Positions 18,828 to 26,313 of a stretch of DNA of 64,000 nucleotides are shown piece after piece. The DNA is taken from contig NZ_JAPVBL010000003.1 of assembly GCF_026967935.1 (NCBI RefSeq), positions 372,001 through 436,000 on the forward strand, in the 5' to 3' direction. Each line of letters opens with the position of its first letter. The first letter of the stretch is position 1. Source of the stretch: Modestobacter sp. VKM Ac-2982. GTDB taxonomy: Bacteria; Actinomycetota; Actinomycetes; Mycobacteriales; Geodermatophilaceae. The notes beneath the pieces were generated by a model. The model made no database searches. It saw nothing but the letters and a program-made list of their open reading frames with translations, and had not been told where the DNA came from. Both the position numbers and the translations under genes were made by a program.

Positions 18828-20633
18828 CTACGGCTTGACGTGCCTCAGGGCGAAGCTGAGGGCGACCTCGACCTGGCGGATGGTCTCTTCGATGACCAGG
18901 GAGCCGTGGCCGGCGTCGAAGCGGTAGACCTCGTGGGCCTTGCCCTGCTCGGTCAGTGCGGCCAGGTAGTTGTCGATCTGGCGGATGGGGCAGCGCGGGT
19001 CGTTCGCACCGGCGACGACGAGGACCGGGGCGGCGACCGCGTCGACGTAGGTGATCGGCGAGGAGCGCACGTAGACGTCGCGCACCTCCTCCGGTGAGCC
19101 GCCGAACAGCGCGCGGTCGTAGGCGCGCAGCCCTTCCATCTCGTCCTCGTACGCGGCCAGGTAGTCCGCCACCGGCACCTCGGCGATCCCGGCCGACCAG
19201 CGCTCGGGCTGGGTGCCGAGACCGAGCAGGGTGAGGAAGCCGCCCCACGAGCCGCCCGAGAGGATCGTGCGGGCAGGGTCGACCACGCCCTCGGCGACCA
19301 GGGCGTCGTAGACGGCGCCGACGTCCTCCAGCTCGGTGAGCCCCGGCCGCCCGGTGAGCGCGTCACGCCACTCGCTGCCGTAGCCGGTGGAGCCCCGGTA
19401 GTTCACGTGCACGACCGCGTAGCCGGCATCGACGTAGGCCGCCCGGCGCGCGCGGTAGGAGTCGTCGTCCTGGGACTCCGGGCCGCCGTGCACCAGGAAC
19501 GCGGTCGCGAACGGACCCTCCCCGGCCGGCCGGACCAGCAGTGCGTGCACGTCGCCCCCCGGACCGGGCACCCAGCGGTCCTCGACCGGGTAGGCGGCCG
19601 GCGGTGCCTCACCGGGCGCGGCCAGCACGACCGGGCCGTCGGCTCGGCGGATGACCGGGGGCAGCTCGGCCGACGACCAGGCCAGCTCCACCGTGCCGTC
19701 GGGGCGGGCGGTCGCGCCGCGGACCACGCCGCGCGGGGTGTCCAGCTGCTCCAGCGTCCCCGAGCCCAGGTCGTAGCGGTACAGCTCGCTGCGGGCGGCG
19801 TGGTCGTGCCCCACCAGCAGCGCCGAGCCGTCCGGGTACCAGCCGGCGGTCACGTCACCGGGCAGGTCGAGGACCAGCTCGGTCTCGGTGCCGGCGGCGA
19901 CGTCCCAGAGCAGCAGCTCCTCGCGGCCGCGGCGTTCGTGACCCACCAGCAGCCGCTGGTCGCCGGGCACGGGGGAGAAGCTCAGCGCGTGCAGGCCACG
20001 GCCCTCGCCGTCCCACCGGTCGGCGACGAGGGAGAGGTCGGCGGTGCGCAGCACGCGCAGCGCGGGGTAGCGCGGATCGCCGTGCTCGGAGTGCGAGAAG
20101 ACCAGCAGCGAGTCGTCGCGGGAGAGCGCGTCCACCCCGGCCGTGTCCGGGGAGGAGTAGAAGACCGTGGGGGTCCCGCCGGCGGGGGCGATCCACAGCT
20201 CGCTGCCGTCGTCGGTCGAGCGGCCCACGGCGGTGACCGTGTGGCCCAGCTCCAGGCCGGCGGGGTAGGCCGGACCCACCTCCGGCAGCGCCACGGCGTC
20301 CGGGCCGCCGGCGAAGGGCTGGGTCATCCAGACGCCGAACTCGTCGCCGTCGGTGTCGGCGAACCACCAGATCGTCTCGCCGTCGGGGGTCAGCGTGGCG
20401 GCCAGCGTGCCGTTGGGCCGGTCGGTGACCTGGCGGTGGGCGTCGGTGTCCCGGTCCCAGGCGTACTGCTCCATGACGCCGCTGACGTCGGAGGCGTACA
20501 GGCTGCGCTGCGGGGCGTCCTCGGCCCAGTCGGGCAGGCTGACCCGGGGGGCGCGGAACCGGGCCTGCCAACGCACGGTGACCTCCTCCGGGAGGGCGGG
20601 CGCGGGCGGGTTCTCCGTGGGCTCGGCAGTCAC
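18828..20633 (-). CDS. S9 family prolyl oligopeptidase-type serine peptidase
   Basis: 601 residues from a GTG at 20633. The N-terminal 340 residues form a WD/beta-propeller-like region (repeated blades such as LSFSPVPGDQRLLVG and YPDGSALLVGHDH), followed by an alpha/beta hydrolase domain. The catalytic triad is visible: Ser462 in GGSWGGF, Asp545 in GANDPRCP and His576 in DAGHGSL. No signal peptide is evident, so it is probably a cytoplasmic peptidase acting on short peptides or acyl-peptides. It is divergent from the MFS transporter gene at 20802, with 168 bp between starts. Confidence 0.9.
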   Translation of the reverse strand: MTAEPTENPPAPALPEEVTVRWQARFRAPRVSLPDWAEDAPQRSLYASDVSGVMEQYAWDRDTDAHRQVTDRPNGTLAATLTPDGETIWWFADTDGDEFGVWMTQPFAGGPDAVALPEVGPAYPAGLELGHTVTAVGRSTDDGSELWIAPAGGTPTVFYSSPDTAGVDALSRDDSLLVFSHSEHGDPRYPALRVLRTADLSLVADRWDGEGRGLHALSFSPVPGDQRLLVGHERRGREELLLWDVAAGTETELVLDLPGDVTAGWYPDGSALLVGHDHAARSELYRYDLGSGTLEQLDTPRGVVRGATARPDGTVELAWSSAELPPVIRRADGPVVLAAPGEAPPAAYPVEDRWVPGPGGDVHALLVRPAGEGPFATAFLVHGGPESQDDDSYRARRAAYVDAGYAVVHVNYRGSTGYGSEWRDALTGRPGLTELEDVGAVYDALVAEGVVDPARTILSGGSWGGFLTLLGLGTQPERWSAGIAEVPVADYLAAYEDEMEGLRAYDRALFGGSPEEVRDVYVRSSPITYVDAVAAPVLVVAGANDPRCPIRQIDNYLAALTEQGKAHEVYRFDAGHGSLVIEETIRQVEVALSFALRHVKP

Positions 20634-20746
20634 CGGGCCATCTTCCCCCTGTCGGTGGCGAGCTCTCCGAGGGGCTTCGGCGAGGCGGTCGCGGCGCGCC
20701 CGGCCGGGCTTGACGGATCAGGTGATGAGCCTCACGCTACCCGCCG

Positions 20747-20762
20747 ACGGACGAACGTCCGT
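20747..20762. promoter_or_regulatory. Possible operator between the S9 peptidase and MFS genes
   Basis: ACGGAC-GAAC-GTCCGT, 6-bp arms around 4 nt, 40 bp before the MFS start in the divergent intergenic region. It has the size of a dimeric repressor site, but no adjacent regulator gene is present. Confidence 0.35.
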
Positions 20763-20801
20763 GTACCGGACACGTCACCGTCGACGACCTCAGGAGTCCC
20801 C

Positions 20802-22070
20802 ATGTCCCACTCGACCCTCCCACCGGCCGCCGGTGCCCCGGCGGCCACCCGGACGGGCGGCCCTGCCTCGACGGTGGCGGTGGCGGTCGGCTTCGCCGCG
20901 CTCTGCCTCTCCTACATGCTCAACGCGATGGACCGGCAGGTGTTCTACCCGCTGCTGCCGCAGATCCGCGAGGAGTACGGGTTCTCGCTCGACCAGACCG
21001 GCCTGCTCGCCACGGGCTTCACGCTCGGCATCGCCCTCACCGGTGTCCCGGCCGGCTACCTGCTGGACCGGCTGTCCCGCAAGCTCATCGTGGTCGTCAG
21101 CGTGGTCGTCTACTCCCTCGGCACGCTCGCCATCCCGCTGGCCACGGGCTTCGGCGACATGGCGGTCTACCGGCTGATCTCCGGTGTCGGGGAGGGCGTC
21201 CAGGCCACGGCCATCTACGCCATCGTCGGCGCCTACTTCTTCCACCGCCGGGCGGTCGCCGCCGGGTTCATCGGCGTCGCCTTCGGTCTCGGCGTGTTCC
21301 TGGGACCCATCCTCGGCCAGCAGCTCGCCCTCGCCGTCGACAGCTGGCGGGCGCCGTTCATCGTCTTCGGTGTCGCGGGTCTGGTCATGGCCGTCGTGCT
21401 GCTGGTCACCGTGCCGAAGGCGATGAGCGAGGCGCTGGCCGGGCGGGGCGGCACCGCCGACACGGCCGACTACACGCACGTGCCGGCGAGCCCGTACAAC
21501 CGCGGCACCCTGGGCATGGGCCTGGCCTCGGCGATCTCCGGCCTGGTGTTCTACGGCTTCCTCGGCCTCTACCCGACCTTCCTGCGGGAGGAGCTCGGGC
21601 TGGCGCCCGCGCAGGCGGCGTGGGCGGCCTCGCTGGTCGGGTTCGGCGCCATGATGGCGCTGCCGGTCGGCTGGCTGGCCGACCGCTACGACCAGCGGAT
21701 GCTGCTCGCCGTCGGCTTCGTGGGCTCCTCGCTCACCGGTCTGGCGATCTACCGCTTCGCCGAGGGGGCGTCCGCGCAGTACGTGCTGGCGTTCCTGATG
21801 GGCGCCTTCGCCAGCGGCGTGCTCTTCACCAACTGCACGACGGGCATGCAGCGGGCGGTGCGCCCGGAGCACGTGGGCCGGGGCGCCGGGCTCTTCATGT
21901 TCACGTACTACGTGGCGGCAGCCGTCTCCGGGCTGCTGTTCGCCCGGCTGGTCGCCGCCTTCGACTGGTCCGGGGCCGGCCTGGTGCAGGTGACCCTGTT
22001 GCCGATCCTCGGCCTGGCCGCGCTGGCCCTGGTCGACGTCCGCCGGATGGTGCTCCCGCCGCGCCGCTGA
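20802..22070 (+). CDS. MFS transporter
   Basis: 422 residues from the ATG at 20802, preceded by CAGGAG at 20791. Twelve membrane helices in two halves; the loop 2-3 motif is PAGYLLDRLSRK and the equivalent in the second half is PVGWLADRYDQR. The helix 1 region LNAMDRQVFYPLLPQI resembles the sialate/hexuronate-type MFS group. The substrate is unknown. The gene is divergent from the S9 peptidase gene and convergent with the CNNM gene, with a hairpin spanning the join. Confidence 0.87.
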   Translation: MSHSTLPPAAGAPAATRTGGPASTVAVAVGFAALCLSYMLNAMDRQVFYPLLPQIREEYGFSLDQTGLLATGFTLGIALTGVPAGYLLDRLSRKLIVVVSVVVYSLGTLAIPLATGFGDMAVYRLISGVGEGVQATAIYAIVGAYFFHRRAVAAGFIGVAFGLGVFLGPILGQQLALAVDSWRAPFIVFGVAGLVMAVVLLVTVPKAMSEALAGRGGTADTADYTHVPASPYNRGTLGMGLASAISGLVFYGFLGLYPTFLREELGLAPAQAAWAASLVGFGAMMALPVGWLADRYDQRMLLAVGFVGSSLTGLAIYRFAEGASAQYVLAFLMGAFASGVLFTNCTTGMQRAVRPEHVGRGAGLFMFTYYVAAAVSGLLFARLVAAFDWSGAGLVQVTLLPILGLAALALVDVRRMVLPPRR

Positions 22071-22087
22071 CCGGTCCACCCGGAGGA

Positions 22088-22122
22088 GTCGGCGCCGGCG
22101 GTCATCTGCCGCCGGCGCCGAC
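22088..22122. terminator. Hairpin between the convergent MFS and CNNM genes
   Basis: 14-bp perfect arms GTCGGCGCCGGCGG / complement with loop TCATCTG. The loop contains the stop codon of the minus-strand CNNM gene, so one arm encodes its last residues. Probably a bidirectional terminator. Confidence 0.7.
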
Positions 22123-23208
22123 CACGGCCTCCGCGGCGGGCGCCCGGCCGAGGGGCGGGCGCCCGGCGGCGGGGCGTTCGACACCGGCATCGCGGACGTC
22201 GCCGATCAGCTGCTCGAGCACGTCCTCCAGGGCCACCAGGCCGAGCACCCGGTCACCGTCGCGGACCAGCCCCAGGTGCGCGCCGGACCGGCGCATCTCC
22301 CGCAGCACCTCCGGCAACGGCTCGTCCGGCGTGAGCTCGACGAAGGAGATCACCGCCTGGTCGGGCACCGGCTGGTCCCGGGACGTCGGGCCGACGCCCA
22401 GCACGTCCTTCACGTGCACGTAGCCGACCAGCGAGCCGTCGTCGTCGCGCATCGGGTAGCGGCTGTAGCCGTGCTCGGCCACGATGCCCTCCACCTGCCG
22501 CGGGGTGGCGGAGCGGGGCACGGTGACGAGGGAGTCCGGCGGCAGCAGCACCGAGCTGACGTCGTTCTGCTCGAAGGTCAGCGCGCCGGCGGCCAGGTCG
22601 CTGACCTCGCTGCCCAGCAGTCCCTCGCGCCGCGACTGGGTGATCATCGACTGGATCTCGTCGTGGTCGAAGCTGGCCGAGACCTCGTCGGTGGGGGTGA
22701 CCCCGAACAGCCGCACGAAGCCGTTGGCGACGGTGTTGAAGAACCAGATGAACGGCTTCAGCACCCGCACCACCAGGGCCAGCGGCGGGCCGAGGGCGAT
22801 CGCCGCCCGGTCGGGACCGGCGATGGTGATGTTCTTGGGCACCATCTCGCCCAGCACCATGTGCAGCACGGTGACGACCGACAGGGCGATCACCAGTGCG
22901 ATCGGGTGCAGCAGCGCCTCGGGCGCCCCGACGGCCGCCAACGGCACCTCGATCAGGTGCGCGACCGCGGGCTCGCCGATCGCACCGAGGCCCAGGGAGC
23001 ACAGCGTGATCCCCAGCTGGGCCCCGGCCATCATCTGGCTGACGTTGCGCATCGCGACCAGGGTCTTCTGGGCGCGCACCGACCCGGCCTCCGCGCGCGG
23101 CTCGATCTGGTCGGCGCGGGCGGAGACGAGCGCGAACTCGGCGGCGACGAAGAAGGCGTTCCCCAGCAGCAGGACGACCAGGACCAGCAGGGCGAGACCG
23201 TCGCTCAT
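22102..23208 (-). CDS. CNNM/HlyC-CorC-like membrane protein (DUF21 plus CBS pair)
   Basis: 368 residues. About 1-195 are the DUF21 membrane domain (LLVLVVLLLGNAFFVAAEFALVS, GEMVPKNITIAGP); a CBS pair follows at about 205-340 (SRYPMRDDDGSLVGYVHVKD). Unlike its upstream neighbour it lacks the C-terminal CorC/HlyC domain. Members are implicated in Mg2+/Co2+ export or homeostasis, with CBS domains sensing nucleotides. The ATG overlaps the stop of the larger paralog, so the two probably form one complex. Confidence 0.88.
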   Translation of the reverse strand: MSDGLALLVLVVLLLGNAFFVAAEFALVSARADQIEPRAEAGSVRAQKTLVAMRNVSQMMAGAQLGITLCSLGLGAIGEPAVAHLIEVPLAAVGAPEALLHPIALVIALSVVTVLHMVLGEMVPKNITIAGPDRAAIALGPPLALVVRVLKPFIWFFNTVANGFVRLFGVTPTDEVSASFDHDEIQSMITQSRREGLLGSEVSDLAAGALTFEQNDVSSVLLPPDSLVTVPRSATPRQVEGIVAEHGYSRYPMRDDDGSLVGYVHVKDVLGVGPTSRDQPVPDQAVISFVELTPDEPLPEVLREMRRSGAHLGLVRDGDRVLGLVALEDVLEQLIGDVRDAGVERPAAGRPPLGRAPAAEAVVGAGGR

Positions 23209-24578
23209 GCCGGGGCCACCTCTCGTTCGGGGCGGACGGCGGTGGCGCCGGCCGGGGAGGGGCTGTCGGCAGCGCCCTCGTCGTCGTCGGCCGGGACGGG
23301 GGTGGCCCGCAGCCGGGAGACGCGGCGTCCCTCGACCTCGTCGACGGTGAGCCGCCAGCCGTCGACCTCCACGGACTCACCCCGCTCCGGGAGGTGGGCC
23401 AGCTGCTCGACGACGAACCCGGCGACCGTCTCGTACCGGCCCTCGGGCACCGAGACGCCGGTGCGCTCGCGCAGTTCGTCCGGGCGCAGCAGGCCGGACA
23501 GCACCCAGTCGTCGTCGTCCCGGCGCAGTTGGCGCAGCGGCCGGTCGGTCTCGTCGGCGATCTCGCCGACCAGCTCCTCGACGATGTCCTCCAGCGTCAC
23601 GATGCCGTGGGTGGCGCCCCACTCGTCTACGACCAGGGCCAGCTGCAGGCCCTGCTCGCGCAGCAGGTCCAGCAGCGGGTCCAGGCGCAGCGAGGAGGGG
23701 ACGGCGAGCACCGGCTCGGCCAGTTCGCCGGCGGTGCGCTCGAGTCGCTCCTCGTCGGGGACGGAGACCGCGTGCTTGACGTGCACCACGCCGGTGACCT
23801 CGTCGAGGTCGGCGCCGTAGACCGGGAACCGGGAGTTGCCCGAGCGGATGGCGGCGTCGATGACGTCGGCGGCGGTCGCCGCCGAGCTCAGCGTCCACAG
23901 CCGCGTCCGCGGCGTCATCACGTCGGTGGCGAACTTCTCGCGGAGGCCGAGGGAGCGGGCCAGCAGCCGGGCGGCGACCGGGGAGAGGTCGCCCTCCTCG
24001 GCCGAGCGCCGGGCGACGGCGGCCAGCCCCTGGGCGTCGCGGGTGTCGTCCAGCTCCTCGCGGGGCTCGAAGCCCAGCCGGCGCACGATCGCGTTGGCCA
24101 GGCGCTGCAGGGTGCGCACCACCGGGCCGGTCACCGTGGTGAACAGCCGCATGCCGGGGGCGACGAGCGCGGCGGTGGGCAGCGGCCGGGCGATCGCCAG
24201 GTTCTTGGGCCCCAGCTCGCCGATGATCATCTGCAGGAACGTGGCCAGGAAGATGGCCAGCGCGATCGCGATCGGGGTCGTCGAGCTGTCGGGGAGCCCG
24301 ATCGCCTCGAGCACCGGCTCCAGCAGGCCGCCCAGGGCGGGCTCGGCGAGGAAGCCGACGACCAGCGTGGTCAGCGTGATGCCCAGCTGGGCCGCCGACA
24401 GCTGGGTGGACAGCCCCCGCAGAGCGGTGACGACGCCGGCGGCTCGCTCATCGCCGGCCTGCGCGGCCTCGTCGGCCTTGCCGCGGTCGACGGTGGTGAG
24501 GGAGAACTCTGCCGCGACGAAGAACCCGGTGAGCGCGGTCAACAGCACGGCCGCCAGCAGGAGCAGCCATTCGGTCAC
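23205..24578 (-). CDS. CNNM/HlyC-CorC family membrane protein (DUF21, CBS, CorC domain)
   Basis: 457 residues from the GTG at 24578, which begins directly at the first membrane helix (VTEWLLLLAAVLLTALTGFF). Domain order: DUF21 membrane domain (about 1-200, IIGELGPKNLAIARPLP), CBS pair (about 215-340), and CorC/HlyC transporter-associated domain (about 355-440, YETVAGFVVEQLAHLPERG). Likely involved in divalent cation (Mg2+/Co2+) homeostasis. It is the first gene of a two-gene operon and lies downstream of tRNA-Pro and its terminator. Confidence 0.88.
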   Translation of the reverse strand: MTEWLLLLAAVLLTALTGFFVAAEFSLTTVDRGKADEAAQAGDERAAGVVTALRGLSTQLSAAQLGITLTTLVVGFLAEPALGGLLEPVLEAIGLPDSSTTPIAIALAIFLATFLQMIIGELGPKNLAIARPLPTAALVAPGMRLFTTVTGPVVRTLQRLANAIVRRLGFEPREELDDTRDAQGLAAVARRSAEEGDLSPVAARLLARSLGLREKFATDVMTPRTRLWTLSSAATAADVIDAAIRSGNSRFPVYGADLDEVTGVVHVKHAVSVPDEERLERTAGELAEPVLAVPSSLRLDPLLDLLREQGLQLALVVDEWGATHGIVTLEDIVEELVGEIADETDRPLRQLRRDDDDWVLSGLLRPDELRERTGVSVPEGRYETVAGFVVEQLAHLPERGESVEVDGWRLTVDEVEGRRVSRLRATPVPADDDEGAADSPSPAGATAVRPEREVAPA

Positions 24579-24644
24579 TGTTGGTCCGGTGCCCGCGCGA
24601 CGACGGGCGGAAACGGGGCGGGGGAGTGACCTGCGCCCCGAACG

Positions 24645-24679
24645 CACTCAGGGACCGCCGGATCGGCGGTCCCTGAGTG
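24645..24679 (-). terminator. Terminator hairpin after tRNA-Pro
   Basis: 16-bp perfect arms CACTCAGGGACCGCCG / complement with a 3-nt loop, beginning 6 nt after the 3' end of the tRNA on the minus strand. No T tract. Confidence 0.75.
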
Positions 24680-24684
24680 GATGG

Positions 24685-24758
24685 TCGGGGTGACAGGATT
24701 TGAACCTGCGGCCTCGTCGTCCCGAACGACGCGCGCTACCAAGCTGCGCCACACCCCG
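24685..24758 (-). tRNA. tRNA-Pro (CGG)
   Basis: On the minus strand the acceptor stem CGGGGTG pairs with CACCCCG, followed by discriminator A; no CCA is encoded. The anticodon stem-loop is CGTCG-TTCGGGA-CGACG, giving anticodon CGG (proline CCG codons, the dominant proline codon in this GC-rich window). The T loop GGTTCAAATCC is intact. Length 74 nt. Confidence 0.95.
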
Positions 24759-24808
24759 AGGTGCGGTAGCCACTCTAGCTGACCGCCGGAGAGCTCCCGA
24801 CAGCGGTG

Positions 24809-25720
24809 TCAGGCAGGTCGTCCGGTGAGGGTCAGCAGCGTCGCCTCCGGCGGGCAGGCGAAGCGCAGCGGCGCGTACGGGCTGGTGCCCAGGCCCGCCG
24901 AGACGTGCAGCCAGGTGCCGTTCGGGGCGCCCTCGCCGGGCTGTGCCCACTGGTGCAGCCAGCGCACGTGCTCCCGGTCGATGCCGCAGTTGGTGACCAG
25001 GGCGCCGTGGAAGGGCACCCGCAGCTGCCCGCCGTGCGTGTGCCCGCACAGCAGCAGGTCGTACCCGTCGGCGGCGAACCGGTCGAGGACCCGCGGCTCC
25101 GGGGAGTGCACCAGCCCGATCCGCACGTCGGCCGTGGGGTCGGCCGGCCCGGCGACGTCGTCGTACCGGTCCAGCTGCAGGTGCGGGTCGTCGACGCCGG
25201 CCAGCGCGATGCGCACGCCGCGCACCGTCAGCTCGCCGGTGCCGTTCGTCAGGTCCAGCCAGCCGCGAGAGGTCATGCCGTCGCGCAGCTCGCGCCACGG
25301 CAGCTCCTCCCCGTGCACGCGCTCGTGGTCGGTCTTGAAGTACTTCAGCGGGTTCTTCGGCCGGGGCGCGTAGTAGTCGTTGCTCGCCAGCACGAAGGCG
25401 CCGGGGAGCTCCATCAGCGGCTCCAGCGCCCCCAGCGTCGGCGGGACGGCGTCCATCCCGGCCAGGTTGTCGCCGGTGGTGATGACGACGTCCGGGTGCA
25501 GGGCGGCGAGCCCGGCGACCCAGGCCTGCTTGCTGTGCTGCCCGGCGGTCATGTGCAGGTCCGACAGCTGCAGGACGGTGAGCGGCCGCGAGCCGGGCGG
25601 CAGCACCGGGACGTCGAAGCGGCGCAGCGTCCAGTGGGTGCGCTCGACGAGGCCGGCGTAGGCGACGGTGGCGGCGCCGGTGGCCAGCAGGGCGGCAGGG
25701 ACGGCGGTGATCGCGCGCAT
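24809..25720 (-). CDS. Metallophosphoesterase
   Basis: 303 residues. A hydrophobic N-terminus (ITAVPAALLATGAATVAYAG) may anchor it in the membrane. Metal-binding motifs are visible in order: QLSDLHM, TTGDNLAG, ASNDYY (in the place of the usual GNHD/E) and LCGHTHGGQ. It corresponds in context and motifs to Rv3683 of M. tuberculosis, which also sits next to the PBP gene. Substrate unknown; the group resembles YkuE-like enzymes. A single gene reading away from the GatB/YqeY gene. Confidence 0.88.
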   Translation of the reverse strand: MRAITAVPAALLATGAATVAYAGLVERTHWTLRRFDVPVLPPGSRPLTVLQLSDLHMTAGQHSKQAWVAGLAALHPDVVITTGDNLAGMDAVPPTLGALEPLMELPGAFVLASNDYYAPRPKNPLKYFKTDHERVHGEELPWRELRDGMTSRGWLDLTNGTGELTVRGVRIALAGVDDPHLQLDRYDDVAGPADPTADVRIGLVHSPEPRVLDRFAADGYDLLLCGHTHGGQLRVPFHGALVTNCGIDREHVRWLHQWAQPGEGAPNGTWLHVSAGLGTSPYAPLRFACPPEATLLTLTGRPA

Positions 25721-25774
25721 CGCCTGAGCCTAGGGGGAGGGGGAACTGCGTCGTCCGGGCCCGGGTGGAGGTGG

Positions 25775-25780
25775 CAGGCT
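25775..25780 (+). promoter_or_regulatory. -10-like hexamer CAGGCT before the GatB/YqeY gene
   Basis: Ends 7 nt before the GTG at 25788. Matches the NANNNT pattern seen before seven other genes in the window and suggests a leaderless transcript. Confidence 0.35.
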
Positions 25781-25787
25781 CTGCACC

Positions 25788-26240
25788 GTGCCTGAGCTGA
25801 AGGACCGACTGCGCGCTGACCTGACCACCGCCATGAAGAGCCGCGACGAGCTGCGCACCGCGACGCTGCGCATGGTGCTCTCCGCCGTGACCGCGGAGGA
25901 GGTCTCCGGCAAGGAGGCCCGGGAGCTGAGCGACGACGAGGTGCAGGCGGTGCTGCGCCGGGAGGCGAAGAAGCGCCGGGAGGCGGCCGACGCCTTCGCC
26001 GGTGCCGGCCGCGCCGAGCAGGCCGAGCGGGAGAAGGCGGAGGAGGGGGTGCTGGCCACCTACCTGCCCGCCCAGCTCGACGACGCCGACCTGAGCGCCC
26101 TCGTCGCCGACGTGATCACCACGACCGGTGCCGCCGGGATGAAGGACATGGGCAAGGTCATGGGGGCCGTGCAGGGCCGGGTGGCCGGTCGCGCGGACGG
26201 CGGCCGGGTGGCCGCAGAGGTGCGCCGGCAGCTCGGCTGA
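25788..26240 (+). CDS. GatB/YqeY domain protein
   Basis: 150 residues, the usual length of stand-alone YqeY proteins. The sequence LKDRLRADLTTAMKSRDELR, KRREAADAFAGAGR and YLPAQLDD is characteristic. The domain also forms the C-terminal tRNA-interacting part of GatB in the Glu/Asp-tRNA amidotransferase; a role in tRNA amidation or mischarging control is suggested by the family, but the free-standing protein is poorly characterised. Convergent with the PBP gene across a strong terminator. Confidence 0.9.
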   Translation: MPELKDRLRADLTTAMKSRDELRTATLRMVLSAVTAEEVSGKEARELSDDEVQAVLRREAKKRREAADAFAGAGRAEQAEREKAEEGVLATYLPAQLDDADLSALVADVITTTGAAGMKDMGKVMGAVQGRVAGRADGGRVAAEVRRQLG

Positions 26241-26265
26241 GCAGGGGGCGCGCTCAGCGCCCTGG

Positions 26266-26311
26266 GAACGGCAGAGGGGCCGGGCCCGCAGGCCCGGCCC
26301 CTCTGCCGTTC
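26266..26311. terminator. Bidirectional terminator between the YqeY and PBP genes
   Basis: 21-bp perfect arms beginning GAACGGCAGAGGGGCCGGG, loop CGCA. It ends 2 bp before the PBP stop codon, between convergent genes. Confidence 0.85.
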
Positions 26312-26313
26312 GG

